This document shows positions 34,408 to 43,628 of a stretch of 64,000 nt of DNA, in pieces. Origin of the DNA: Pseudorasbora parva (taxonomy: Eukaryota; Chordata; Actinopteri; Cypriniformes; Gobionidae); assembly GCF_024679245.1 (NCBI RefSeq), contig NC_090191.1, forward strand, positions 5,975,267-6,039,266, read 5' to 3'. The position numbers were made by a program, and so were the translations under genes. Every line of letters begins with the position of its first letter. Within the stretch, counting starts at the first letter, position 1. The notes below the pieces were generated by a model. It was not told where the DNA came from. It did not search any database and saw nothing but the letters and a program-made list of their open reading frames with translations.

Positions 34408-34440
34408 CTAGACATGATACCTGAAATCAACCTGCCTGAC
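34396..34440 (+). promoter_or_regulatory. Gag-pol stop with readthrough context TGA CTAG
   Basis: The gag stop TGA (34405-34407) is followed by CTAG, and the same frame continues without a stop to 39744. UGA-CUAG is the established leaky-stop context known from several vertebrate mRNAs and related to virus UGA-C readthrough sites. CAGGCA (34394-34399) and TGCCTG (34433-34438) could pair around the stop. The first pol ATG is at 34414, only six bases after the stop, but no ribosome-entry signal is evident there. Confidence 0.8.
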
Positions 34441-37400
34441 CCTCCTGCAACTGAATCATCCACCCTGAACACTGTTCCCCAACCACAGACTAATGAACTA
34501 ACTTTTGCACCCCCACACGTCAGCAGCACACCCACACGACAGCTGACAGCAACAGCCTCTAATCAAGACAGTATCATGGGGCAGCCCAGCGTACCAGAAA
34601 GCGCTGTTTTGATTATTTGCACGCATAATGAGACACTTGACACATATCCAGACGGCTTATTAAGCAACACACAGGTCCCCACACCAAGACTTCTGGGAAA
34701 CCTAATCGAGAAGGGGATGGCTCGAAAACTCTATCTGACTATCACTATGGAAAGGGAATTTAAGCTCGAAGCCCTAGTTGACACTGGCTCCGACCTCACG
34801 CTTATATCCGCCCAACTGTTTGAAAGACTCAGATTTGAAGCACAGAGGCAAAATCGCACCCTTAACCTTCACACTTGTAAGCTAAATGTGCAGTCGTATA
34901 GCCAAAACGACATCCAGCTCAAGCACGTAGCTTCCATCCACCTGACAATTGGACCAATGAGCCTGATACATCCCGTCTATGTCTCCCCTATGAACGCTTA
35001 TCCTTTCCTCATCGGAAAAGACCTGCTGGACCGCTTCGAACCCGTACTGGACTTCAAACAGCTGAAAGTCTGGGCTCAAGTGCGTGACCCTCTGCCCCTT
35101 CAGACACACACATCGTCTGAGCAAGACTGTCAAGTCACAGAGGTCACGGGAACTCCCGCAGAGCCAGACTGCCAGGTCACAAAGGTCACGGGACCCCCTG
35201 CAGCACACTGTGACAACCCAGCCTCAGCCCCAAAGCCAAGTGCAAGTTCGCTACTCTGCACATTTCAGCTAACCAAAGACTCTGATGCCTTCTGCCCCCG
35301 GGTCATGAATGACCTACAGCTGAATGACATCACCACCACAAACATTATTCTCGCACTATGGGCCGATAACTCAGCCATTAGTCTCTCACTGTTCAAGTCA
35401 CTCAGTGAAAAGGCACCACACACTCTTTACGCCAGCAAGCGCACCCGCTTTCCTTTGAACTCATACCCCTCCTCTATGGAGTCCGCCAAAGGAGTCTGTG
35501 CGTTACACCTGAAATGGAACCACAGGTGCCTTACCCATTATTTTCTCGTCCTACCGGACCCGCCCCACGATGTTTACATCGGAGCAGACATTCTGATTCG
35601 CCTCCAGGCTCATGTGGACGTATGTAACGAAATGGTATGGGCTCCATTAACGTCACAGCCACCCTTTCCCATCAGCCTTGACAATCTCATGTCGGGACAG
35701 ACCATCCCTGAAGTCTGCACGCTTGTCAGTGAACAAGGAACTGCAATACCAGCATACACCAAAGGGGTCGCTGTGCGGCTCAACATGCGATGTGGTCAAA
35801 CCTTAAACCACACACTGAGTTCCTTCCAACCCTCACCCGAATGTGTGGAACTCGGACTCACACTTGAAGCCACACCCCTCACGGAAGTGTCATCTCGTAT
35901 TGTTTACATCCTGTTCAACAACTGCACAGCAATTGACATCAACATCCCAAAAGCCTTTCGACTGGGATGGCTAATCAGCAATGACTTTCATGACTTTGAA
36001 CTTGTGCTACCCATCATTGGGCCCATTCCACCCGCACTGATACCAGCAGAATGTACAGACAACACCCTGTTCACTGTACCCTTCAAGTTCATCGCCATAA
36101 CATCTGTCATGCCGGCGGCCAAAGACCAGGTCTGCCGAACGGAGCTGACAGAGGACAGTCACCTTGTAATATACACAGTCTCCCAACAGCCTGTCATGGA
36201 AACGGATGAACTAGCTGCACCCCTCCATACCAAACTGCCTGATGACACCCAGGTGGAGGAACCGTACCCCGGTTTTGAGTCTCAAGTGCAACAAATTCTA
36301 CGAGACGCTAACGCGCTCCAAAATGAGACAGAACGTCAGGGACTCAGACGAGTCCTCTATAAGTTTAAAGAATCCTTTGCCAAAGACTCATTAGACTGCG
36401 GGCTCACAAACCTCCACACGGTGCGCATCCCAACACAACCTGGTGCGCCTCCCACGTTTGTCAAGCAGTACAAGATCCCAATCGCTTCATACGAACCAGT
36501 GCAGAAGATTATCGAGTCCATGCTCGACAAAGGTGTCATCCGTCCATGTAACAGCACCTACTCCGCCCCAATTTGGCCCGTGCTCAAACCCAACGGCACT
36601 TGGCGCCCAACAATAGACTATCGGAGATTGAATCAACAGGTGCCGCTGTCAAGATGGCCAATGACTCAGTTGGAACAAGAAATACCCCGAATAAGGGGGG
36701 CCACAATCTTCTCTACACTTGATGTGGCCTCTGGATTCTGGACCATCCCAGTGCATCCAGAAGATCAACACAAGCTGGCCTTCACATTTGGCAACCGACA
36801 ATTCACCTTCAACAGGTGCCCGTTCGGATATGCTAACTCACCAGCTGAGTTCAACATCTTCCTTAACAAAGCCTGCCCGGATGCCAGAGTAAGAGGCAAC
36901 TTAATCTACGTAGACGACGTTCTCATGAAGAGCGCCACGGTGGACGACCACCTGAAAGAAATAGACTATGTTTTGAACCAATTATCCGCAGCCGGTGCCA
37001 AGATTGCCCTCCACAAGGGACAATGGTGCCGAACCAAGGTCAACTACGTTGGCCTGCTCATCGGATCCCAAGGCATTGAACCTCAATCTAACCGAATTCA
37101 TGCCATTCAAAACATCAAGCCCCCTACTAATGTTTCTAAGCTACGCAGTTTTCTTGGGGTATGCAATTACTCCCGACAATTCATCGAGAACTATTCAGAC
37201 ATTGCCAGACCGCTCACAGCCCTGCTAAAGAAAGACTCACCGTTTGTCTGGACCGAAGCTCAGGAACACGCCATGGCAGCACTAAAAAGACATTTATGCA
37301 CAGCCCCATGCCTTGCTTACCCAGATCCACAGAAGGAATTCTACCTGGAAGCCGGGTTTTCCGACCACTGTCTTAGTGCTGGCCTTTATCAACGACATGA

Positions 37401-39744
37401 CCAAGACAAAAAGGTGGTCGCATATGCCAGCAAAACGCTTCTCCCACCGGAGTGCAAGTTCTCGGACTGTGAAAAAGCTCTGTTCTGCACGGTGTGGGCC
37501 ATACAGCGGTTCTCCAACTACATTGGGGCGCAGAAGGTTATCATAGAGACTTGCCACCAGCCCGTAATGTTCCTCAATAGCCAACGCATCCGAGATGGCG
37601 TAGTCACTAATTCACGTATCGCCACATGGCTGATGGCCCTCCAAGGCCGCAACGTTGAGGCACGATATGCACAGAACCACAAGTCTGCGCTGGGTAATGG
37701 CCTGGCTGCATGCCAGAACTGCTCCGATGACACGCCTACAGCTGCCGCTGATGAACAAGAACCCCAACAACAACAACTCACCTGTCACAGGTACTTTGAA
37801 CTGAACGCGTGCCAAGACATGCCCACGGCCTACGTCGATGGGTGCTCCTACAACCACGACGGCACCCTCAAAGCAGGTGCAGGTGTGCTATGGGTGAACG
37901 ATCAGCCGTGCCCACCACGACACTTCATGCTGGGCCCCCAGTCATCGCAATATGCAGAAATAGCAGCCATTCTCATAGCCTGTCAGATCGCGTCAGCCCA
38001 TAACTTCAAAGAACTACTCATCTGTTCAGACTCTAACTACGCCAGGCTCAGTTTCATTTGCCACCTTCCAACCTGGAAACAAAATGGTTTCAAGACCGCT
38101 AACAACAAGCCAGTCAAGCACCAACACCTGTTCCAGGAATGTGACAACATCACAAGTACACATGAACTGACGGTGTACTGGAAAAAGGTCAAAGGCCATT
38201 CGAAACTACCCGGCCCCGACAAAGACTTAAATGACCAGACCGATGCCCTCGCAAAGATGGGCGCACTACACGGCGAGATGTGGGAACCTCCAAACCCCAC
38301 ACCCAGCCCCGCCGTGGCAGTGCTAACCCGCAGCAAGCGACCAGCACCTGCCACGATGGCCGCCGCACAGTCACTGGCGCTCACGCCGCAGATTTCACAC
38401 AACGACATCGCGGACATGCAAGCCTCTGACACGGCAATTAAGACAATTTTCGACCACCTCTCTGACCCCTCCGACCACCCTATCTCTGACTCTGACCTCT
38501 CTGAGGATTCAAGCCTCAAGCAACTATACAACTCCAAACACATGATGCGTATACAGGACGACATTCTGTGGTTTGCACCCGATGGCAGCACAACGCCACG
38601 GCTTGTGGTGCCACGATCGCAAAGGGGGGTGATGCTAATGTACGCCCACGACACACCATGTGCGGGACACCACGGCACCAGAGCCACGTATGACACACTG
38701 AAACAGGTGGCATATTGGCCCGGCATGCAGCAAGATGTTGCGGAGTACGTCAGAGAGTGTCTGGTTTGCTGTCAGTTCCAACCGGCAAACCCGAACCACA
38801 GAGCCCCACTGGAACGCAGAGGAATCACGTTTCCGTGGTCAGACCTACAAATCGACTGGGTAGGACCCCTGCCCAGGTCCACAAGAGGCAACAAGTACTT
38901 TCTTACAGTGGTGTGCCAGTTTACCAAGTGGGTGGAGTGTCTACCAGCACCCAACGACACCGCCCAGACCACAGCATACCTCCTGTTAAACCACGTTTTC
39001 TCACGGTTCGGATTGCCACTGAAAGTCAACTCAGACAGAGGCACCCATTTCACTGCCGAGATCATGCAACAAATCTGGAAATGCCTGGGGATACAGGCTA
39101 GACTGCACGTCAGTTACCATCCAATCGCATCAGGGCAAGTTGAACGATCGAATCGCACAGTAGTCGCCATGCTGAGAAAGTACGTGTCTGCTAACCAAAA
39201 AGACTGGGATATGAAACTCCCCCTCGTGCTGATGGCCCTCAGAGCCACCCCGCAGGAATCAACACGGGTATCCCCTTTTGAACTCATGACTGGGCGGCAG
39301 ATGACTCTGCCACTACACCTGCTGTACCAACCCGGCGACTCCAACCTGGTCACCGCGTACACCACATTCCAGTACCTCGATGAGCTCCATAGACATTTAA
39401 AAACAACTTTTGCCTTTGCTCAGCAACACTTGCAAAAGAGCGCTGAAGGTCAGAAAGCCTACTACGACCGCAAAGCCTCACACCAAGAACTGGAGGTGGG
39501 CAACAAGGTCTGGTATTACAACTTCAACCCGCCACCTTTGACAGGCTCCCGACGATTGTCAAAGAAATTTCTGCCCCACTGGACGGGACCCCATGAGATT
39601 ATGAACAAACTCTCTCCCGTCGCATACCAGATTCAGCTAAACCAGGGACAAAGAGAACCAGTTCTCAAATGGGTTCACAGGAACCAGATCAAGAGACATG
39701 TGGCCACTAACAGAGAAAGACAGTTAGGGGCCAATGCAAGCTGA
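34408..39744 (+). CDS. pol: Pol: protease, protease-like domain, RT, two RNase H domains, integrase
   Basis: Residues are counted from ATG 34414 (1776 aa). The retropepsin has LVDTGSDLTLIS with Asp123 and the flap-end FLIGKDLL near 199. A second protease-like domain (about 310-410) has WADNS in place of DTGS and YIGADILIRL near 389. A beta-rich stretch of unknown role covers about 440-560. RT (about 640-930) has STLDVASGF (Asp770), CPFGYANSP and YVDD 832-835. A degenerate Ty3-type RNase H (about 973-1103) is followed by a complete second RNase H starting AYVDGCS (Asp1142), with AEIAAI, CSDSNYA and DQTDALAK. Integrase has an HHCC zinc domain (HDTPCAGHHGT to CLVCCQF) and catalytic Asp1481, Asp1541 and Glu1577 (D-D-35-E). 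It ends in HWTGPHEIMNKLSPVAYQI, a GPY/F-like module. It is most likely made as Gag-Pol by readthrough. No stop or frameshift is seen. Confidence 0.93.
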   Translation, partial: LDMIPEINLPDPPATESSTLNTVPQPQTNELTFAPPHVSSTPTRQLTATASNQDSIMGQPSVPESAVLIICTHNETLDTYPDGLLSNTQVPTPRLLGNLIEKGMARKLYLTITMEREFKLEALVDTGSDLTLISAQLFERLRFEAQRQNRTLNLHTCKLNVQSYSQNDIQLKHVASIHLTIGPMSLIHPVYVSPMNAYPFLIGKDLLDRFEPVLDFKQLKVWAQVRDPLPLQTHTSSEQDCQVTEVTGTPAEPDCQVTKVTGPPAAHCDNPASAPKPSASSLLCTFQLTKDSDAFCPRVMNDLQLNDITTTNIILALWADNSAISLSLFKSLSEKAPHTLYASKRTRFPLNSYPSSMESAKGVCALHLKWNHRCLTHYFLVLPDPPHDVYIGADILIRLQAHVDVCNEMVWAPLTSQPPFPISLDNLMSGQTIPEVCTLVSEQGTAIPAYTKGVAVRLNMRCGQTLNHTLSSFQPSPECVELGLTLEATPLTEVSSRIVYILFNNCTAIDINIPKAFRLGWLISNDFHDFELVLPIIGPIPPALIPAECTDNTLFTVPFKFIAITSVMPAAKDQVCRTELTEDSHLVIYTVSQQPVMETDELAAPLHTKLPDDTQVEEPYPGFESQVQQILRDANALQNETERQGLRRVLYKFKESFAKDSLDCGLTNLHTVRIPTQPGAPPTFVKQYKIPIASYEPVQKIIESMLDKGVIRPCNSTYSAPIWPVLKPNGTWRPTIDYRRLNQQVPLSRWPMTQLEQEIPRIRGATIFSTLDVASGFWTIPVHPEDQHKLAFTFGNRQFTFNRCPFGYANSPAEFNIFLNKACPDARVRGNLIYVDDVLMKSATVDDHLKEIDYVLNQLSAAGAKIALHKGQWCRTKVNYVGLLIGSQGIEPQSNRIHAIQNIKPPTNVSKLRSFLGVCNYSRQFIENYSDIARPLTALLKKDSPFVWTEAQEHAMAALKRHLCTAPCLAYPDPQKEFYLEAGFSDHCLSAGLYQRHDQDKKVVAYASKTLLPPECKFSDCEKALFCTVWAIQRFSNYIGAQKVIIETCHQPVMFLNSQRIRDGVVTNSRIATWLMALQGRNVEARYAQNHKSALGNGLAACQNCSDDTPTAAADEQEPQQQQLTCHRYFELNACQDMPTAYVDGCSYNHDGTLKAGAGVLWVNDQPCPPRHFMLGPQSSQYAEIAAILIACQIASAHNFKELLICSDSNYARLSFICHLPTWKQNGFKTANNKPVKHQHLFQECDNITSTHELTVYWKKVKGHSKLPGPDKDLNDQTDALAKMGALHGEMWEPPNPTPSPAVAVLTRSKRPAPATMAAAQSLALTPQISHNDIADMQASDTAIKTIFDHLSDPSDHPISDSDLSEDSSLKQLYNSKHMMRIQDDILWFAPDGSTTPRLVVPRSQRGVMLMYAHDTPCAGHHGTRATYDTLKQVAYWPGMQQDVAEYVRECLVCCQFQPANPNHRAPLERRGITFPWSDLQIDWVGPLPRSTRGNKYFLTVVCQFTKWVECLPAPNDTAQTTAYLLLNHVFSRFGLPLKVNSDRGTHFTAEIMQQIWKCLGIQARLHVSYHPIASGQVERSNRTVVAMLRKYVSANQKDWDMKLPLVLMALRATPQESTRVSPFELMTGRQMTLPLHLLYQPGDSNLVTAYTTFQYLDELHRHLKTTFAFAQQHLQKSAEGQKAYYDRKASHQELEVGNKVWYYNFNPPPLTGSRRLSKKFLPHWTGPHEIMNKLSPVAYQIQLNQGQREPVLKWVHRNQIKRHVATNRERQLGANAS

Positions 39745-39810
39745 ACACAACCGCCGTCCCCGAAACGAGAAGACTGTCCCACCCACCTGGGACAAATCTC
39801 ACTGACACAC

Positions 39811-39818
39811 ACTCTCTC

Positions 39819-39883
<65 letters not shown>

Positions 39884-39894
39884 CCTGTAACAGG
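39811..39894 (+). promoter_or_regulatory. (CT)n tract forming a candidate env splice acceptor
   Basis: A CT microsatellite (about 39811-39881) is followed by TTGCCTGTAACAG (39881-39893), G and then the env ATG at 39895. Long pyrimidine tract plus CAG is a strong 3' splice site, so a spliced subgenomic env mRNA is likely. The Gag-proximal donor was not fixed. Confidence 0.7.
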
Positions 39895-41661
39895 ATGCCA
39901 CTGTGGATCCTGCTCCTGGGCCTCCAGACAATCAGAGGCCAGCCACCACCAGACATCATCACACCGGGTCCAGCCTCGGGCATCGTACTGAGAGAGCAAC
40001 CTGGACTTCTGATCACCAACTGCCGAACCCACACTCAGAAGGTGTATGTCCGACTTGACCCCCGCAACGTCTACAACGCACACTACCCCCGTGCAGTAGC
40101 CCAGTACAGCTGGGCCGGTGCTCGCTGGACAGAGGACTCTCTCCGCCACGCCGATGCTGATGTCACGCACATGCTAAAACAACTAGAGAAGATGACCGTC
40201 ACCCAGGCAGAATTAGGTGGACACAACCGCCGCCCCAAACGGTTCCTGGGAGCGCTGCTCGGAGCCGCTGCCGCCGTCGGAACTCTGTTTAACATTGGTA
40301 TGTCCAGTGTCAACGCAGTGAACATCGCCACAGTAAGACGACATGTGGCTGAAATCCAAACTGAACTTCCACAGCTCAAAGAGCAACTCACCACACAGAG
40401 TGCCGCTCTACAGACTATCGGCAAGACGTTGAGAGGAACTGTGGTAATTCTAAACACCCACAGTGTCCTGTTGAACCAGACCGTGAACTCCATGAAACAG
40501 TTATTCACCGTCTTCCAAAATGACTTTGCCCAAACACAGCTAGTTACCGCCTTAATGACGGACATGTTACGGGAAATAAGCTCGTCCATCGACAGCTTAG
40601 CCATGGGTAGAATCCCACCGTACCTGATACCCTTAAGCCTGGTGCAAAACGTGTTGGCATCTGCGATCAACGCACCCACTGACCCGCTGCAGATACACCT
40701 GGCCTACTCCTTGGGAAGCGCCATTCCCCTGTATGTGGATCCCGAGCAGAAAGAAATGGGTTTCCTCCGTAATTTACCCATCATCGAGTCGAGCCGAATC
40801 TACCGACTCAAAGACATTATTAATGTAGGCTTTTGGAAAGGTAACACCCACCTCAAGGTGCGCACTCCTCAGGTAGTCGCGTACCATGACAGCGACACAC
40901 AGCTGTACCTAGCCCCAAACCTACACATGTGTACCCTGACCAAAGACATTCATTATCTCTGCCCAAGCAAACCTTTCCTCCGAGACAACACGGAGGGAAT
41001 CTGCGGGTTGCAACCTATGCTCAGCAATACCCGCTGCCCCACCGACGCAACGCCTCGTACCCTAGTCACCGAGACGCAAGCAGAGATCGTAGGTGACAGG
41101 TGGCTCGTCAACACTCCCGTGCGCACCGCCACACTGATCTACGACCAACACGACACTGCGACTCGTATCAACCTGCTGGATCAGAGCATGTGGGTCCAAG
41201 TACCACGAGGAGCCATCCTCCACCTGGACGACTTGGCCTTGTACCACCTCCCGAGCGAAGAATACCAGTCGGAACTGGAAATCCCCGCCTTCTTCAAGGA
41301 CCACAACTTCACCCTCGCTCCCGAGTTAGAATTGTGGATTGAGAAAGGGGGGCCCCAGCTCATTGACATTGCTCCCCTTGATACAGCCCTCCAAGCATTG
41401 TCCCGAATACCCATCCTGAATAACTCTCCTGTGGTCCAAACCTGGACCGCAGCTGACACTGCGCTATGTGTCTCTATGATCTTCGGCAATACCCTAACCC
41501 TGGGCATCGCTTTCCTCCTGTACAGAAAATTCAACCAGATGAGAACCTCCACAGCCAAGCTCACAACGGCCGTGTCCGGGGGTCTCCGATGGAAACCCCG
41601 GAGGGAAATTACAACGCCCGGAGCAGAGACGGACCTCATCGAGCTGGCGCCCCAGCCGTAA
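39895..41661 (+). CDS. env: Env glycoprotein, F-like layout, 588 aa
   Basis: This is a membrane fusion glycoprotein. The N-terminus is a signal peptide (PLWILLLGLQTIRG). A basic furin-type site RRPKR ends at residue 116 and is followed at once by FLGALLGAAAAVGTLF, a Gly/Ala-rich fusion-peptide-like segment. A heptad-rich stretch follows (EIQTELPQLKEQLTTQSA, then LLNQTV). Near the C-terminus a hydrophobic span at about residues 526-549 (SMIFGNTLTLGIAFLLY) is the membrane anchor, followed by a tail of about 40 residues. The first subunit is only about 96 residues and the second about 470. That is the opposite of the large-SU/small-TM plan of most retroviruses and matches baculovirus F and insect errantivirus Env. 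N-glycosylation sequons occur in the second part (NQT, NFT). The frame is intact. Confidence 0.9.
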   Translation: MPLWILLLGLQTIRGQPPPDIITPGPASGIVLREQPGLLITNCRTHTQKVYVRLDPRNVYNAHYPRAVAQYSWAGARWTEDSLRHADADVTHMLKQLEKMTVTQAELGGHNRRPKRFLGALLGAAAAVGTLFNIGMSSVNAVNIATVRRHVAEIQTELPQLKEQLTTQSAALQTIGKTLRGTVVILNTHSVLLNQTVNSMKQLFTVFQNDFAQTQLVTALMTDMLREISSSIDSLAMGRIPPYLIPLSLVQNVLASAINAPTDPLQIHLAYSLGSAIPLYVDPEQKEMGFLRNLPIIESSRIYRLKDIINVGFWKGNTHLKVRTPQVVAYHDSDTQLYLAPNLHMCTLTKDIHYLCPSKPFLRDNTEGICGLQPMLSNTRCPTDATPRTLVTETQAEIVGDRWLVNTPVRTATLIYDQHDTATRINLLDQSMWVQVPRGAILHLDDLALYHLPSEEYQSELEIPAFFKDHNFTLAPELELWIEKGGPQLIDIAPLDTALQALSRIPILNNSPVVQTWTAADTALCVSMIFGNTLTLGIAFLLYRKFNQMRTSTAKLTTAVSGGLRWKPRREITTPGAETDLIELAPQP

Positions 41662-41874
41662 CAAACACCTGCTCCCGACTGCCCGACTCACCTACCATCC
41701 ATCCATCGTGATGGGAGGCTGTCCGAGAATAACCTCAGGAACCGAAGGCTGAAGAAAAACAACAATTAAGAAACCACTAGCCACTTGACCCTCATGATCC
41801 ACCTGTCATCCGACCAAAACGATAACTGTCATCCGACGATGTCATACGGACTTCGTCAGATGAAAAGGGGGAAC
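41662..41874 (+). other. 3' untranslated stretch and polypurine tract
   Basis: The last bases before the 3' LTR read GATGAAAAGGGGGAAC (41859-41874), a typical polypurine tract for plus-strand priming. A short repeated CATCCGACxA motif precedes it (41807-41838). Confidence 0.85.
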
Positions 41875-43624
41875 TGTAGCGTCTGTGGTCTCTTACAATG
41901 AGGATCAAAGAGGAACCCAGTGTTGATTGTAAAAAGGGGGGGGGGGTAGCTTTTAGCCGCATGTAAATTAAGAGCCACGCCACAGAGTCTGGGGGAAGTG
42001 ACAACTTCGGCAGTTTTACGACCCCGTCCAATAACACAGGCCCTGATCGGGTCACACGACTCGAACCCTGTTTCCCCCCCCCTTTTCATTCCCCAGACCG
42101 AAAGGCGCCAAGGCTCCTGTCAATACACAAGGACTCACACACACACACATTCCTTATGAAGCTTTAATTAAGACTATTCTAGACTGTATACGAGGTAGCT
42201 TGGTGTGTATATGCATGCTCCTTGACTCAGGCCTACTCAGTCATGGCATAGAAACAATGTAAGCTCATTTTAAATGCTTGTATTCCTGTGTAAAATTGTA
42301 TCTCTGTTTTAATATCTCCCAGCCATAAGGTGTTTGATACCTAAATATTCCTATTTCTTTGACTTACTCAATGATGCACAAAATGGGATTGTGAAATGTA
42401 TCATTAATATGTTTAGCCGACTTGGGAGTAAAACCATACAAAATCAACACCCCTTTACGACACCTCAGGAACATGCAAAATAGGCCATAAAATGAGACAA
42501 AGAGAACTTTTCCCGCTACCGAATTCACCCTCTGGATTGGGTGAATTAGCCAGAAGGGGGCGTGGATTAATTCTCTTAAAAGACCAGTGGAGACCACAAT
42601 CTTCGCTTCTTCTTCCCCTCTTCGCTTCTGAAACTTCTTCCCGGTTTGACCTCTGAAACTCTCCTCGGAACTCTTCTGGAAACTCCGTCTTCAACAATCC
42701 TTTGTTCCTCGTTCCATCAACTTACTAGCCACGGGCTACTTCAGGAGGTAGACCCGAAACGCCGCTAAAGGAAAACTACGTCACCTCCCGACCTCGGAGA
42801 GAACTACCTAAGACGCAGACATATACACACACACACAAGCGAGAAGCCAAAACGAAACCAAAAGAAATGCAAGTATTCTTCTTCTTATAAAATTTAAACT
42901 GCTGTAAAGAAGGTGTGTATTTTCCCGTTGGGACAAGCTCCGTGAAGGTCGTAGTTGTGGAACTGAAGGAAAGTTGTGTTTTTACCTCTAAATGCTTTGT
43001 CTCATCTCTCTTTCTCATCTCTCTCTCTCCCCCATATCTCTCTTTTATCTCTCTCTAATTTCAGTCTATTCATTATTCTCTTTTATGTATTCTTTCGTTA
43101 ATACCTACATGTCTACTTTCTTGATGCATATTTAGTGTGTACTCTCTGTGTGAATCGTAGTGTTATTTTTAGTCTGTGTTTATTAAACCTCCGAAAAGAC
43201 ATTTAATGAGTTGGGTCTGTTGTTCTCCCACATACACAAAGTCAATGAAACTTGCGATCTAAGTTACCTAACTGCTTATGCTACTATGTTAGTAAAGTAA
43301 ACTGTATGACCATTTGAAATATTGAACTTGTCCTGATCAGTAAAGTTAATGTTTCTTATGCGCTCGTAAAGCAGTGATCCCGTATGGAGAATTGAGTTGA
43401 AAAGTCTATAACTAATTTGGTGGACGAACTTAGTAGGATAATTTCAAGCAATTTCATAAAGGGTTACTGGTATTTAATTAAACAATTTTCCCTATCGGGA
43501 AATTTTTAATACGTAATGAATGACGGGCAAATTATATTCATAAATTCATGAATATTGAATATTGAACCCCTTTTGAGTTAATTATTCCCCGAGACATTAA
43601 ACTCATAAACTCGTTGTTGTTACA
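41875..43624 (+). repeat. 3' LTR (1750 bp)
   Basis: It has the same TG...CA ends and sequence as the 5' LTR, with one substitution and two repeat-length differences. The following GTTT (43625-43628) is the second copy of the target duplication. Confidence 0.95.
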
Positions 43625-43628
43625 GTTT

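Larger units (their letters stand above)
28020..43628 (+). mobile_element. Recent full-length LTR retroelement of endogenous-retrovirus type (gag-pol-env)
   Basis: The element spans 28024-43624 (15.6 kb) and is bracketed by GTTT at 28020-28023 and 43625-43628. Both LTRs begin TGTAGCG and end TTGTTACA. Internal order is a long leader, gag, an in-frame TGA, pol, env, a polypurine tract and the 3' LTR. All three coding regions are open over their full length. LTR near-identity and open frames imply a very recent insertion. The RT/RNase H/integrase organisation with an Env makes it retrovirus-like. The Gag lacks a zinc knuckle, the Env is F-like and the leader is unusually long, so it fits none of the best-known retroviral genera cleanly. 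Relationship to named zebrafish families such as bhikhari/crestin-type elements is plausible but unverified. Confidence 0.95.

Noticed and set aside
38037..38726. 229-residue minus-strand frame opposite pol
   Set aside because: It overlies conserved RNase H/integrase coding sequence; no family features; antisense shadow.
40083..40679. 198-residue minus-strand frame opposite env
   Set aside because: Antisense shadow of the env coding region.
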